Of a stretch of DNA of 64,000 bases, positions 35,352-42,669 are shown in pieces (within the stretch, counting starts at the first letter, position 1; the number at the start of each line of letters is the position of its first letter). The translations under genes were made by a program, and so were the position numbers. The notes below the pieces were generated by a model. It had not been told where the DNA came from. It made no database searches and saw nothing but the letters and a program-made list of their open reading frames with translations. Source of the stretch: a virus. The stretch covers positions 37,638 through 101,637 of the IMG/VR virus record IMGVR_UViG_3300045256_000753; one strand, given 5' to 3'.

Positions 35352-36185
35352 TCAGATGGTGATCGTGACGGTGTTTTGGAGCGTGTCGCCGCTCACGAGA
35401 GTGGGCGGGCTGGGCTCGGCAGATTCGAACGGCATTACGCCGCCGCCCGTGGTGTTGCATGCACCGAAGACGGCCTCGTTGTTGATCGTCTGGGTACCCG
35501 TGGCGGTCCAGAGGTGAACGAGCGAGTACGTCGAGGCTGCCGCCGTGTGGGAGTACGTACCGACTGCACGTGTGAACCCGTTCGTCGTGAGTTCGCCAGC
35601 CAAGGTCGTATCGGACGTTGCGGGCGTGAACACGTTCGACGTGACCGCGAGCCACGATGCCGGGTTTTGCCCCGGAAGGATCACGTACGCGCCGGTCGAG
35701 TTTGGGGTGGATCCAGCGGCGCCCGTGGTGGACGTCGGATCGTACCACTGATCGACCGTGAGCACGGTCGCCGTGTTCGACACGATGACGCCGTAAACCG
35801 TGGCTCCGGTTCCGGAGGAGTTACGGGACGCGACAACGATCGATCCCGCCAACCCCTGACCCGCCGTGGGGAATGCTGCACCGGAGTTGGTGAGCGAGGT
35901 TGCCGAGGTTGCCGTGGCGTTGCCCGTGATGGTCGCGAACGCCATCGAGGGGCCTTGTCCCATCGCCTTTGCGAGCCAGTCGAACGCGTTCGTGTAACCG
36001 GTCGCGGTCGTGGTCGTGAGATTGTGGCGCCAGGTCTTGCGACGCTTCTTGCCGTTCTTGGGGAAGAGGGTCGTCAGCCAGCACGAGTACATGTCGGACG
36101 GTTTGGCTTTGCGCGATGCCGCTCGGCTCGCCTGAGCCACCGTACGAGTTCGTTTCTGGGCCTCTTGACGAAGATGCGCTTTCAT
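35352..36185 (-). CDS. Fibre-region structural protein with basic N-terminus
   Basis: 277 aa. The first 55 residues are strongly basic (RQEAQKRTRTVAQASRAASR, then KNGKKRRKTWRH) and the remainder is Ser/Thr/Gly-rich beta sequence (GLAGSIVVASRNSSGTGATV, VDQWYDPTSTTGAAGS). The contrast suggests an N-terminal segment that binds nucleic acid or an acidic partner, followed by a virion surface domain. The start overlaps the preceding stop by 4 bases (ATGA). Not assigned to a family; the beta part resembles other virion proteins nearby in composition only. Confidence 0.5.
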   Translation of the reverse strand: MKAHLRQEAQKRTRTVAQASRAASRKAKPSDMYSCWLTTLFPKNGKKRRKTWRHNLTTTTATGYTNAFDWLAKAMGQGPSMAFATITGNATATSATSLTNSGAAFPTAGQGLAGSIVVASRNSSGTGATVYGVIVSNTATVLTVDQWYDPTSTTGAAGSTPNSTGAYVILPGQNPASWLAVTSNVFTPATSDTTLAGELTTNGFTRAVGTYSHTAAASTYSLVHLWTATGTQTINNEAVFGACNTTGGGVMPFESAEPSPPTLVSGDTLQNTVTITI

Positions 36186-36685
36186 TTCGACTTCCCCTTC
36201 ACCTTGAAGTGCGTGTGGAGATGATCGATGTGATCCTTGTCCGTGGCGGGCTCCATGTAGGCCTCCACGTGGGCATCGACATCTTCTGCCGCGATGTTTT
36301 CGGCGGCAACGTGTGGTGCAAGTGCTGCACGGAAGAGAGCCTCGTCGGGCCCGTCATCGTGAACATCGACCTTGGAGACCCACGAACGATGGGCGTGATG
36401 GGGCATCACGTGCTCCGAGAGGTAGAACGCAATTGCCTGTTTCCGGGTCAATTCGCGCCCGCCTTCCGGACGAGTCTTGTCGTGAATGATCTTGGCGATC
36501 ACCTGCGACTCGGGGATTTGGATCTCGGTGTGCGTGTCCATCTCTTTAGTCACACGCATGAGCCAGCCACCCCCACGACCGGCAGGTTTGACCTTTCCGG
36601 AGGCGATGTCGGTCTGAGTCACAACGACATCCTCGGGGACCGGATCCCAATCGTAAAATTTCGAGTGATGTACAACGATCCGCAT
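36182..36685 (-). CDS. His-rich protein of unknown function
   Basis: 167 aa with an AGAGG ribosome site upstream of ATG 36685. Starts MRIVVHHSKFYDWDPVPED, has a basic middle (EGGRELTRKQAIAFYLSEH) and an unusual density of His, Asp and Glu towards the C-terminus (VMPHHAHRSWVSKVDVHDD, DKDHIDHLHTHFKVKGK). His/Asp clustering suggests metal binding. Translation of the next gene is coupled through an ATGA overlap. No family recognised. Confidence 0.5.
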   Translation of the reverse strand: MRIVVHHSKFYDWDPVPEDVVVTQTDIASGKVKPAGRGGGWLMRVTKEMDTHTEIQIPESQVIAKIIHDKTRPEGGRELTRKQAIAFYLSEHVMPHHAHRSWVSKVDVHDDGPDEALFRAALAPHVAAENIAAEDVDAHVEAYMEPATDKDHIDHLHTHFKVKGKSK

Positions 36686-36710
36686 AACAGCCTCTTTCTA
36701 GCGAGTGTGA

Positions 36711-37379
36711 CTAGACCTCTTCATATTCAATCGTGGCATTAACAGTTTCTGAACCGCTCAAGTTCAGGGAGAGCGCCTCGTTGACGGCGCCTTGGATGTA
36801 TCGCCGGCCTGCACCAATGTTCCGCCCAAAGAGCGACCCCGCGCTGAGGCTCAACTTGAAAATGAGCGCGCCGGATCCGAACTTCAGTGCCGCTGTAACA
36901 GCCGCCGAATTCGAGGCGTCGGCGTTGAGGGCGAGATAGTGCAACCGAATGCTTTTGCCCGATGCAGGGGCAACCAATTGGGTATCCCCAGACGTGCTCG
37001 CAGTCACGGACAGCACGTTGTAGGTATCGAGCGGCAGAGAATCTCGGCAGACCAACCCAATGCTGACATCCCCAAAAGAGGCGCCCGCACCGGTCACTGT
37101 CCAGGACACCAAGAGTGCCGAGCTGGTAACATCGGTTAGTTTCACCGATCCCGAGCCCGCACTGGTGATCAACGACGTGGAGGCTGACCGTCCCGTCGTG
37201 GTGGGCAGATCATTGGGATCGAGTTCGGAGATGGTGATTTGGAGCTGCGGCGACGTGCCGGATACGGTCCCATCGACACGCCAGAAGAGGACCGTTTCGC
37301 GGCTCAATCCGCCATCGCACACTTGCGAGCCGGAGGCCGTGACAGTTGTCGAACGGAGGACTTGAATTAGGTTGCCCAT
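36711..37379 (-). CDS. Beta-rich virion protein of fibre region
   Basis: 222 aa from ATG 37379 (MGNLIQVLRSTTVTASGSQ); AGGAGG lies 8 bases upstream, inside the end of the preceding gene, so the longer frame is rejected. All-beta, with VLFWRVDGTVSGTSPQLQIT and ALLVSWTVTGAGASFGDVSI strands, and a C-terminal domain with KSIRLHYLALNADASNSAAV and a final TVNATIEYEEV strand. Sandwich domains like the latter occur in virion decoration and fibre proteins. It is followed by a 25-base gap. Probably a fibre or decoration component. Confidence 0.5.
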   Translation of the reverse strand: MGNLIQVLRSTTVTASGSQVCDGGLSRETVLFWRVDGTVSGTSPQLQITISELDPNDLPTTTGRSASTSLITSAGSGSVKLTDVTSSALLVSWTVTGAGASFGDVSIGLVCRDSLPLDTYNVLSVTASTSGDTQLVAPASGKSIRLHYLALNADASNSAAVTAALKFGSGALIFKLSLSAGSLFGRNIGAGRRYIQGAVNEALSLNLSGSETVNATIEYEEV

Positions 37380-37380
37380 C

Positions 37381-39519
37381 TCACAGCTCCTCCTGCCAAT
37401 TGATGGCCCCAAACATCGTAAGAGCGCCGTTCGCAGGAACGGGTTGGATCGCAAGAACTGCGTATGTCGAGGTCCCGTCGATCAATGATCCGAGGCGAAC
37501 TGAGCTTGCCAATTCGGCGTTGACGGCTGCCGACTTGTTTGTGGTCGCATACTCGCTGTAGACTTGGGTAGCCCCAGCATTGACAGTCAAGAGATTCGAG
37601 GCGGCCGGAAGCGCCACCTCCACGGCTGAATTGGAGACTGGCGAGAATGAGAGGGCAGCCCCTGCGAAGGTGAAATCAGTCGGGCGCCCGATGTAAACCG
37701 CCAGGCGGAAGGAGGCGGCCGTCGTCGTGCTGATCACCGATGCACTCTCCAAGGTGATGTCGGCCATCTGCTTCGTCGATTGCAGGCGCAACACCAGGAG
37801 CGGATAGATGTTCGTGTCGTTTCCTGTTGTAATGCTGGTGGCTCCTCGGTCGGCCGAGACCGTGATGCCGGTCGCGTTCTGCCCTCCCTCGGTGATGACG
37901 GTCGTGCACACGTGGACGATGGAGCCCGCCGCACCGGTCCCGGAGTTCGAGATCTCGTAACGTAGCGGAAGGTTCGGATTCGAGATGTAGACCGAGGTCA
38001 CCACGTTCGCGTGGTTCGACTGGTGCGCCACAATGATTTTTCCGCCGATGATGAAGCCGAAGCGCACACGACCGGTGCCAAGCCACTGGTAATCGATGAA
38101 GAAGATCTGCTGCTTTGTGATGTCGAGCGTGAGTCCGCTTGCACCAGTGCCATCGAGTTTATCGACGTTCCAGTTTGCCTGCGTCGTAACGGTATCGACG
38201 CCGCCCTTTCGTTCGACAAACGAAACGGTCGTTCCGGACACCTGCCAGAAGAGTCCGTTGTTCCCATCGAACTGGCCCATCCGGCGAGTGTTTCCCGCCT
38301 GACCCCCTTCGGGCGCCAGCGTTCCCGTCATAACGATCAACTGAGATTTGCCGGGTTCGTAATTGAACCTACGAATCGTCTGGCGAACGCGTGTCCCTGC
38401 TGTCGTGTTCGAGACCGCGAGCGTCGAAGATGCGTTCGCATTGCTGTACGTCGAGGACGTTCCGGACCCGGACGTTTGAGCATCGTCCCAGTAGAAGGAC
38501 TGTGCGTCGATGAGCTGTTTGGAATCGAAGAGCGTTTGGGGGTTGGAGACTCGAAGTCGGCCGGACGCGTCCAGATTGGCGGAATCTGAGTAGCTGACGG
38601 CACCGGAGATCGTGCCCGAAACTGCGACCGTACCCGAGACAGGAATGGCCGATTGATCGTTGGCAATGACGACGGGTGCGGAACCCGCCATGGCCTTCTG
38701 GCCAAGCGTTCCAAGACGAGCAGTAATCGTTGCGTCAGCGGCTCTTGTTGCCAGCGTCGCTTCTGTCGCCGCTCCCGTGGGCAACGCACTTGCTTTGACT
38801 GCAACATCCAGTGCCTGGTGATCGGCATCGATCGACGTGCTGGTAACGTCGGCGGCCGTCGTAGCCCCTTTGGCACCACCGCGTGCAATCGATTTCTGAG
38901 TCCCATCCGTCTGATGGGTTGCGAGGTTGTCCAGATCCGTCTTCGCTGCGGAGAGGGTTGCGTCTTTCGCGAGCCCCGTCTCGACAGCGGGGATCATATT
39001 CGAGACTGCCACCGTCCCGCTCACGGGCTGGATGACACCAGACCCTTCCACCTTGATGGCGTCGTCGTTGCCGAAGGCGACGGGATGGAAACTGCCGTCT
39101 GGTTTTTGGGCATGAAGGATCGACTTCACGACCTCAGTCGGTTCGTTGCTGTCGATCGGTTGAGAAAGAAAGCGCGACAGACGCGTAGACGTCTGTCGGT
39201 GAAACATCGTCGTGAGACGGAACGCCGTTTGGGCTGTGCCGCCATTCACGTACCGCACACGGAAGTACGGAAGGATGGCGCGAAGAATCGTCGGGACGAG
39301 TGTTGGACCCGTAAGCACCAACGGAACCGAAACGTCCCAGTTGGTACCGTCCGGGCTGAACTCGAAGTAGAGCGTTCCAGGGGCGTTGCTAGGAGAGCCT
39401 GCAACGTTGATGTCGATCTCTTGGAACGACAACATCGTGTCGGCCGCGCCCGTGAACATCTCATTGGCGCCAAGCGCGTTGGTCGTCGTATTGTTTTTGC
39501 TGACGAAGAGCTGCGTCAT
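37381..39519 (-). CDS. Large tail fibre / receptor-binding candidate
   Basis: 712 aa. N-terminal domain (LFVSKNNTTTNALGANEMFT, then SFQEIDINVAGSPSNAPGTL) typical of phage surface proteins that average signal over a beta-sandwich. A middle section of short helices and Ala-rich linkers (GLAKDATLSAAKTDLDNLAT) carries repeats of VSGTVAVS. Residues about 380-560 have a lectin- or LamG-like beta pattern (QFDGNNGLFWQVSGTTVSF, then FFIDYQWLGTGRVRFGFI). The C-terminal domain ends NGALTMFGAINWQEEL. No depolymerase motif is visible. It overlaps the following 147-aa gene's stop by 4 bases. The best candidate receptor-binding protein in this region, by composition and context. Confidence 0.6.
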   Translation of the reverse strand: MTQLFVSKNNTTTNALGANEMFTGAADTMLSFQEIDINVAGSPSNAPGTLYFEFSPDGTNWDVSVPLVLTGPTLVPTILRAILPYFRVRYVNGGTAQTAFRLTTMFHRQTSTRLSRFLSQPIDSNEPTEVVKSILHAQKPDGSFHPVAFGNDDAIKVEGSGVIQPVSGTVAVSNMIPAVETGLAKDATLSAAKTDLDNLATHQTDGTQKSIARGGAKGATTAADVTSTSIDADHQALDVAVKASALPTGAATEATLATRAADATITARLGTLGQKAMAGSAPVVIANDQSAIPVSGTVAVSGTISGAVSYSDSANLDASGRLRVSNPQTLFDSKQLIDAQSFYWDDAQTSGSGTSSTYSNANASSTLAVSNTTAGTRVRQTIRRFNYEPGKSQLIVMTGTLAPEGGQAGNTRRMGQFDGNNGLFWQVSGTTVSFVERKGGVDTVTTQANWNVDKLDGTGASGLTLDITKQQIFFIDYQWLGTGRVRFGFIIGGKIIVAHQSNHANVVTSVYISNPNLPLRYEISNSGTGAAGSIVHVCTTVITEGGQNATGITVSADRGATSITTGNDTNIYPLLVLRLQSTKQMADITLESASVISTTTAASFRLAVYIGRPTDFTFAGAALSFSPVSNSAVEVALPAASNLLTVNAGATQVYSEYATTNKSAAVNAELASSVRLGSLIDGTSTYAVLAIQPVPANGALTMFGAINWQEEL

Positions 39520-39959
39520 GTCAACTCCGTCACGCGAAGACTGCCAGTTGCGGTTTCCCAGATCGCGCGCACCTCACCGGAGAAGTGAAAGGGAAGCTGC
39601 CATCCCGTGTGCGCTGCAACGATGACGGTGCAGTCTGCCAACGTGACCGCGACGGTTCCCAATCCGATGTGGACTGCGGAATCGGAATCGTTGTAAAAGA
39701 AGGCTCCGCGCCTTCCCGCATTCGCAGCCAAAACGAGCGTGTCTGAGATCGCTGCGGCGATGCTGGTCCGTGCTGCCGTAGACGCATAGTCCGTGATCGT
39801 CGGGAACGGATTTGTTGCCGTGACCGGACCGCCGTTTGTGCCGTGCGGACCCGTGTAGATCTTGCTGACGGGAAGTTTGACTCCGCCGCCGACATCCTCG
39901 GTCGCGATGACATCGCCGCCGGCTACCGTTGTGGCATTGAGTGTTGTGTTATCGGCCAC
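39516..39959 (-). CDS. Small virion protein of fibre region
   Basis: 147 aa from a GTG start at 39959 (ADNTTLNATTVAGGD) with AAGGTGA upstream. N-terminal segment with DVIATEDVGGGVKLPVSKIY, a type of adaptor start seen in many phage virion proteins, followed by a beta-sandwich (GRRGAFFYNDSDSAVHIGLG, WQLPFHFSGEVRAIWETATG). This second half resembles small decoration domains. Its stop overlaps the ATG of the 712-aa protein. Probably binds the fibre or the capsid surface. Confidence 0.55.
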   Translation of the reverse strand: MADNTTLNATTVAGGDVIATEDVGGGVKLPVSKIYTGPHGTNGGPVTATNPFPTITDYASTAARTSIAAAISDTLVLAANAGRRGAFFYNDSDSAVHIGLGTVAVTLADCTVIVAAHTGWQLPFHFSGEVRAIWETATGSLRVTELT

Positions 39960-39967
39960 GACTCACC

Positions 39968-40177
39968 TTAATTCGTGACCGATTGCGGCACTTCCTCGGG
40001 CGACTGCACGTTCCGGCACAGAGGCATTGCGCAAATGCGTTGGGGGTCGCCGTTCGCGTCCGGCACGTGCTCCTTCGTCTCGCGTCCGCACTTGACACAC
40101 GGATGCCTTGCGGCGGTCGGCGTCTGGGAGACGCCCGCCTCGGCTCGATCCGTGGCGGAGACGCGATCGTTGCTCAT
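39968..40177 (-). CDS. Small zinc-ribbon-like protein
   Basis: 69 aa from ATG 40177 (MSNDRVSATDRAEAG); the ATG overlaps the preceding TGA by 4 bases, so the longer open frame upstream is antisense noise. Cysteines at 27, 30, 49 and 54 (HPCVKCGRE and ICAMPLCRN) form a likely four-Cys zinc site. Such ribbons are short stabilising folds rather than enzymes. Function unknown; one of several zinc-site proteins in the window. Confidence 0.55.
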   Translation of the reverse strand: MSNDRVSATDRAEAGVSQTPTAARHPCVKCGRETKEHVPDANGDPQRICAMPLCRNVQSPEEVPQSVTN

Positions 40178-40668
40178 GTCACCCGTGCCGTGTAGGTGAT
40201 GCGGAGCTTGTCGGCTGTCGTCTTGTTGACCGCCGTGAAGGTGCTGCGAGACAGGATCGACCCACCAGGGCTCGTGTGCTGGTTGGCGAGAATGACCTCT
40301 TTGATGTTCGTCGCCGACTTCGTGCCCGGACCGCTGGGGTAGCTGATGATCCATTGCATCGAACGGGTGCCCGCGAGAAGGGACTTCGAGTCCACCGTCT
40401 TGAGGGTCCCGGTGATCGGTGTCGTCAGGTTCGTCTGTCCGGAGTTCGCCGCCTGAGAAGACGTCCCGATGCGCATGAAGTTCCACGACTTGCTGTTCAA
40501 GCCGGACGACATGCGCCAGATCTGACGCTTGCCCGTGTTGACGATGAGATTCGGACTCCGGCGATACTCGATGACCTCCGGGCCGTTCTTTCCGTCTCGG
40601 ATGACTTCGATCTCGAACCATCCGCCCATGTCATCGATGGTCTCTGTAACGGCCTTGGGCGCGCTCAT
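40174..40668 (-). CDS. Fibre-region structural protein
   Basis: 164 aa. The pattern YRRSPNLIVNTGKRQIWRMS followed by FMRIGTSSQAANSGQTNLTT is characteristic of the head domain of phage fibre-associated proteins, where NLIVNTG begins the first strand and the IGTSS motif a loop. The rest is beta-rich, ending LRITYTARVT. Starts overlap on both sides (ATGA with the enzyme gene upstream and with the zinc-ribbon gene downstream), so the three genes are translationally coupled. Probably a fibre subunit, and a conceivable target of the adjacent glycosyltransferase. Confidence 0.55.
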   Translation of the reverse strand: MSAPKAVTETIDDMGGWFEIEVIRDGKNGPEVIEYRRSPNLIVNTGKRQIWRMSSGLNSKSWNFMRIGTSSQAANSGQTNLTTPITGTLKTVDSKSLLAGTRSMQWIISYPSGPGTKSATNIKEVILANQHTSPGGSILSRSTFTAVNKTTADKLRITYTARVT

Positions 40669-42452
40669 GTCGATATCTCCTGTTTGATCAATGCAATGTT
40701 GTTGGTGGCCTCCTCTACAGCTTCTTTGGGAGAACCCTCAGGCAGAAGTTCAAGGACCCTTGTGGCCCAGTGCAGAGCGCGCGGTGCGTCCCCCAAGGCG
40801 GAGTAACACATCGCCAACCGTTGAGCTGGGATGTAGCTGTAGAAACTCAGATCGATCCACCAAAGCGTGAATGGGGGGTGCCCGATCATGGTGGACGCAT
40901 AGGTATAAAACTGGAGAGCTTCCTCGTACTTCTCCGCGTCAAAGGCGAGATCCCCAAGCCACACCCAATGGTCCGTGCGACTCCAATCGTCCCGCACACA
41001 GTCGAGTAGAATCTCTCGTGCTTCCGCGTACTCTCCGCGACCCGACAACATCTTCGCCAAGATGAGTCGCGTCTGGTAACGCATCGGGCCATTCTCGCGA
41101 TGGACCGCCAAGAACTCTTTGAGATACTTAATGGCGCGGTTCTCGTCATACTCGCGCCACTCGCTCCCAAGATACCAAAGGCTCAGGTGGCTGTTGTTCG
41201 CCATCCAGTCTTCGAGGAGCGTCTTCCGATTCTGAATTTTTCGCTGACCCTTGCGAGCCAGTTCTCGTTCATGGTCGCGTTCGTGCAATGTCTTCACTTG
41301 GGGAAGACGGATGACGTACGCCTTCTCCGGGAAATGGAGATCGTTGTGCGTGGCCCGCTGGAAGTAGATGGTGTCCGGCTGATTGCGGAACAACCACGGA
41401 TACCCCCACTGCTGGCCTTGTCCCGTGCGCAGCACGAATCCAACAGAGGCTTCCTTGGGTAGAAGCTCTCCAAGGCGCAGAAGCGTGTCTTTCCCCTGCC
41501 ACAGGCGCTCGTGGCCTTCCGTCATGAACACCCAGTCGCCCGAACAACGTCGGATGCACTGGTTGCGTGCATGCGAGAAGTGAAACCCGCCTTCGGGAAC
41601 CTCTTCTCCCGGGGGCCCGCGCAGCTCCGTGAGATCGAACACGATGTCCGCGTACTTCTCCGCGATCTCTCTCGTGTTGTCCGTCGTTCGCGGATCAATG
41701 CCGATGACGATCTCATCGGCGATACCCGAAAACGAAGCGAGGACGTTCTCGATGTCCTTGCCCTCGTCACGCACCGGCATCGTCATGCTCATCTTGAAGT
41801 TGTTCGGTTTTGGCAGGTTGCAGACTGCCAATAGGAAAGCCGGCTGCATCCTCGGGTCGGCTTTCGGTCCGAGCACCTCGACCCTGACGTCCGTGAAAAA
41901 TCTTTGCAGGTATCGCTTGAACTCGATGGCCGTGAACTTGCGCGTATGCTGCGGTTCTTCGTCGGGCCCGAGGCGATCGTTTGGAACCGAGAAGAACGCA
42001 CACGTGCACTTCGACGCGACGTTCATGAGCGTGTCTCGGGCGCGATCCGAGAGGTGCTCCAACGTTTCTGTCGAGACCATCACGAGAGGCCCGTCGTCTT
42101 CGCTACGGAGGAAGTCGAGCGGCAGAGGATCTTCGAGATTCACCTGGTGGGTTGTGAATCCGTTGCTCCTCGCTTGGGCGAGGGCTTCCGCACTGTGATC
42201 GAGGACTTCCGGAAAGCAGCAACCCTCATCACGAAGACGTGCTGCAAGAATTCCGACGCCGCCCCCAACATCGATCACACGAGCGTTCCGAGGAATCAGC
42301 TCGATGATGCGATCGTAGACCTCTTCGAGAGCACTCTTGCGCCAGCTCCCTGTGCCCTCGGCCGCCCAAAGACGATCCCACTCTGTTGAGGAGTTCGCGA
42401 TTCGCGCGGCTTCCTCAACATTCTGCGGGCGAAATGCGTCCGAGTTCATCAT
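40665..42452 (-). CDS. Fused methyltransferase-glycosyltransferase-TPR protein
   Basis: 595 aa with three regions. Residues about 25-210 are a class I SAM methyltransferase: RVIDVGGGVGILAARL is motif I, and a VSTETLEHL segment at 126-134 is motif IV-like. Residues 218-390 resemble a family 2 glycosyltransferase (MSMTMPVRDEGKDIENVLAS, GIDPRTTDNTREIA, ARNQCIRRCSGDWVFMTEGH), but the usual DxD or DADE is replaced by TEGHE, which may alter metal binding. Residues about 430-590 contain TPR-like helices (RYQTRLILAKMLSGRGEYAE, HWVWLGDLAFDAEKYEEALQ). The gene stands after an isolated leader and before coupled fibre genes, suggesting it modifies fibre or cell-surface glycans. Substrate is unknown. Confidence 0.75.
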   Translation of the reverse strand: MMNSDAFRPQNVEEAARIANSSTEWDRLWAAEGTGSWRKSALEEVYDRIIELIPRNARVIDVGGGVGILAARLRDEGCCFPEVLDHSAEALAQARSNGFTTHQVNLEDPLPLDFLRSEDDGPLVMVSTETLEHLSDRARDTLMNVASKCTCAFFSVPNDRLGPDEEPQHTRKFTAIEFKRYLQRFFTDVRVEVLGPKADPRMQPAFLLAVCNLPKPNNFKMSMTMPVRDEGKDIENVLASFSGIADEIVIGIDPRTTDNTREIAEKYADIVFDLTELRGPPGEEVPEGGFHFSHARNQCIRRCSGDWVFMTEGHERLWQGKDTLLRLGELLPKEASVGFVLRTGQGQQWGYPWLFRNQPDTIYFQRATHNDLHFPEKAYVIRLPQVKTLHERDHERELARKGQRKIQNRKTLLEDWMANNSHLSLWYLGSEWREYDENRAIKYLKEFLAVHRENGPMRYQTRLILAKMLSGRGEYAEAREILLDCVRDDWSRTDHWVWLGDLAFDAEKYEEALQFYTYASTMIGHPPFTLWWIDLSFYSYIPAQRLAMCYSALGDAPRALHWATRVLELLPEGSPKEAVEEATNNIALIKQEIST

Positions 42453-42612
42453 ATACAGTTACTTCTGTACTTGGCGCTCGGATAAGAGGATCCCCCACGA
42501 CCGGTGGAACTTGGCAGCGTCTTGACATTTACCGAGCGGAAAATTTCATTGGAATTCCAACTAAATGGACGTTCCAAATTGCCCCGTTGACAAGGACTTG
42601 ACCGTGCCTGTC
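42453..42612 (-). promoter_or_regulatory. Leader of the methyltransferase-glycosyltransferase unit
   Basis: 160 bases between the sheath terminator and the enzyme ATG. Locally AT-rich. It holds a perfect 12-bp palindrome (TTGGAATTCCAA, 42549-42560) and a short inverted repeat TACAG/CTGTA just upstream of the ATG. TTGTCA is present on the minus strand as a possible -35 box but no convincing -10 box is at normal spacing. A promoter is expected because an intrinsic terminator lies immediately upstream. An ORF crossing the terminator here is not credible. Confidence 0.4.
42549..42560. promoter_or_regulatory. Perfect 12-bp palindrome, possible operator
   Basis: TTGGAATTCCAA is a perfect dyad in the leader of the methyltransferase-glycosyltransferase gene, about 95 bases before its start. 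It could be a repressor site but is short enough to occur by chance. Confidence 0.25.
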
Positions 42613-42652
42613 GGTTAAACGACAAGAGGCGCAAAAGCAGCGCCTCTTGTCG
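42613..42652 (-). terminator. Intrinsic terminator after the sheath gene
   Basis: A 13-bp perfect stem (42620-42632 with 42640-42652) with a 7-base loop, followed on the minus-strand transcript by TTTAA. It begins about 20 bases past the sheath stop. This separates the sheath transcript from the fibre region and explains the need for a new promoter beyond it. Confidence 0.85.
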
Positions 42653-42669
42653 GGTTCGGGTCAACGAAC

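Noticed and set aside
29654-39519. Possible diversity-generating retroelement target in the fibre region
   Set aside because: No reverse transcriptase gene or template/variable repeat pair with adenine-biased changes was seen in the window.
42449-42664. 71-codon minus-strand frame between sheath and enzyme genes
   Set aside because: Runs through the strong intrinsic terminator and shows no protein-like pattern.
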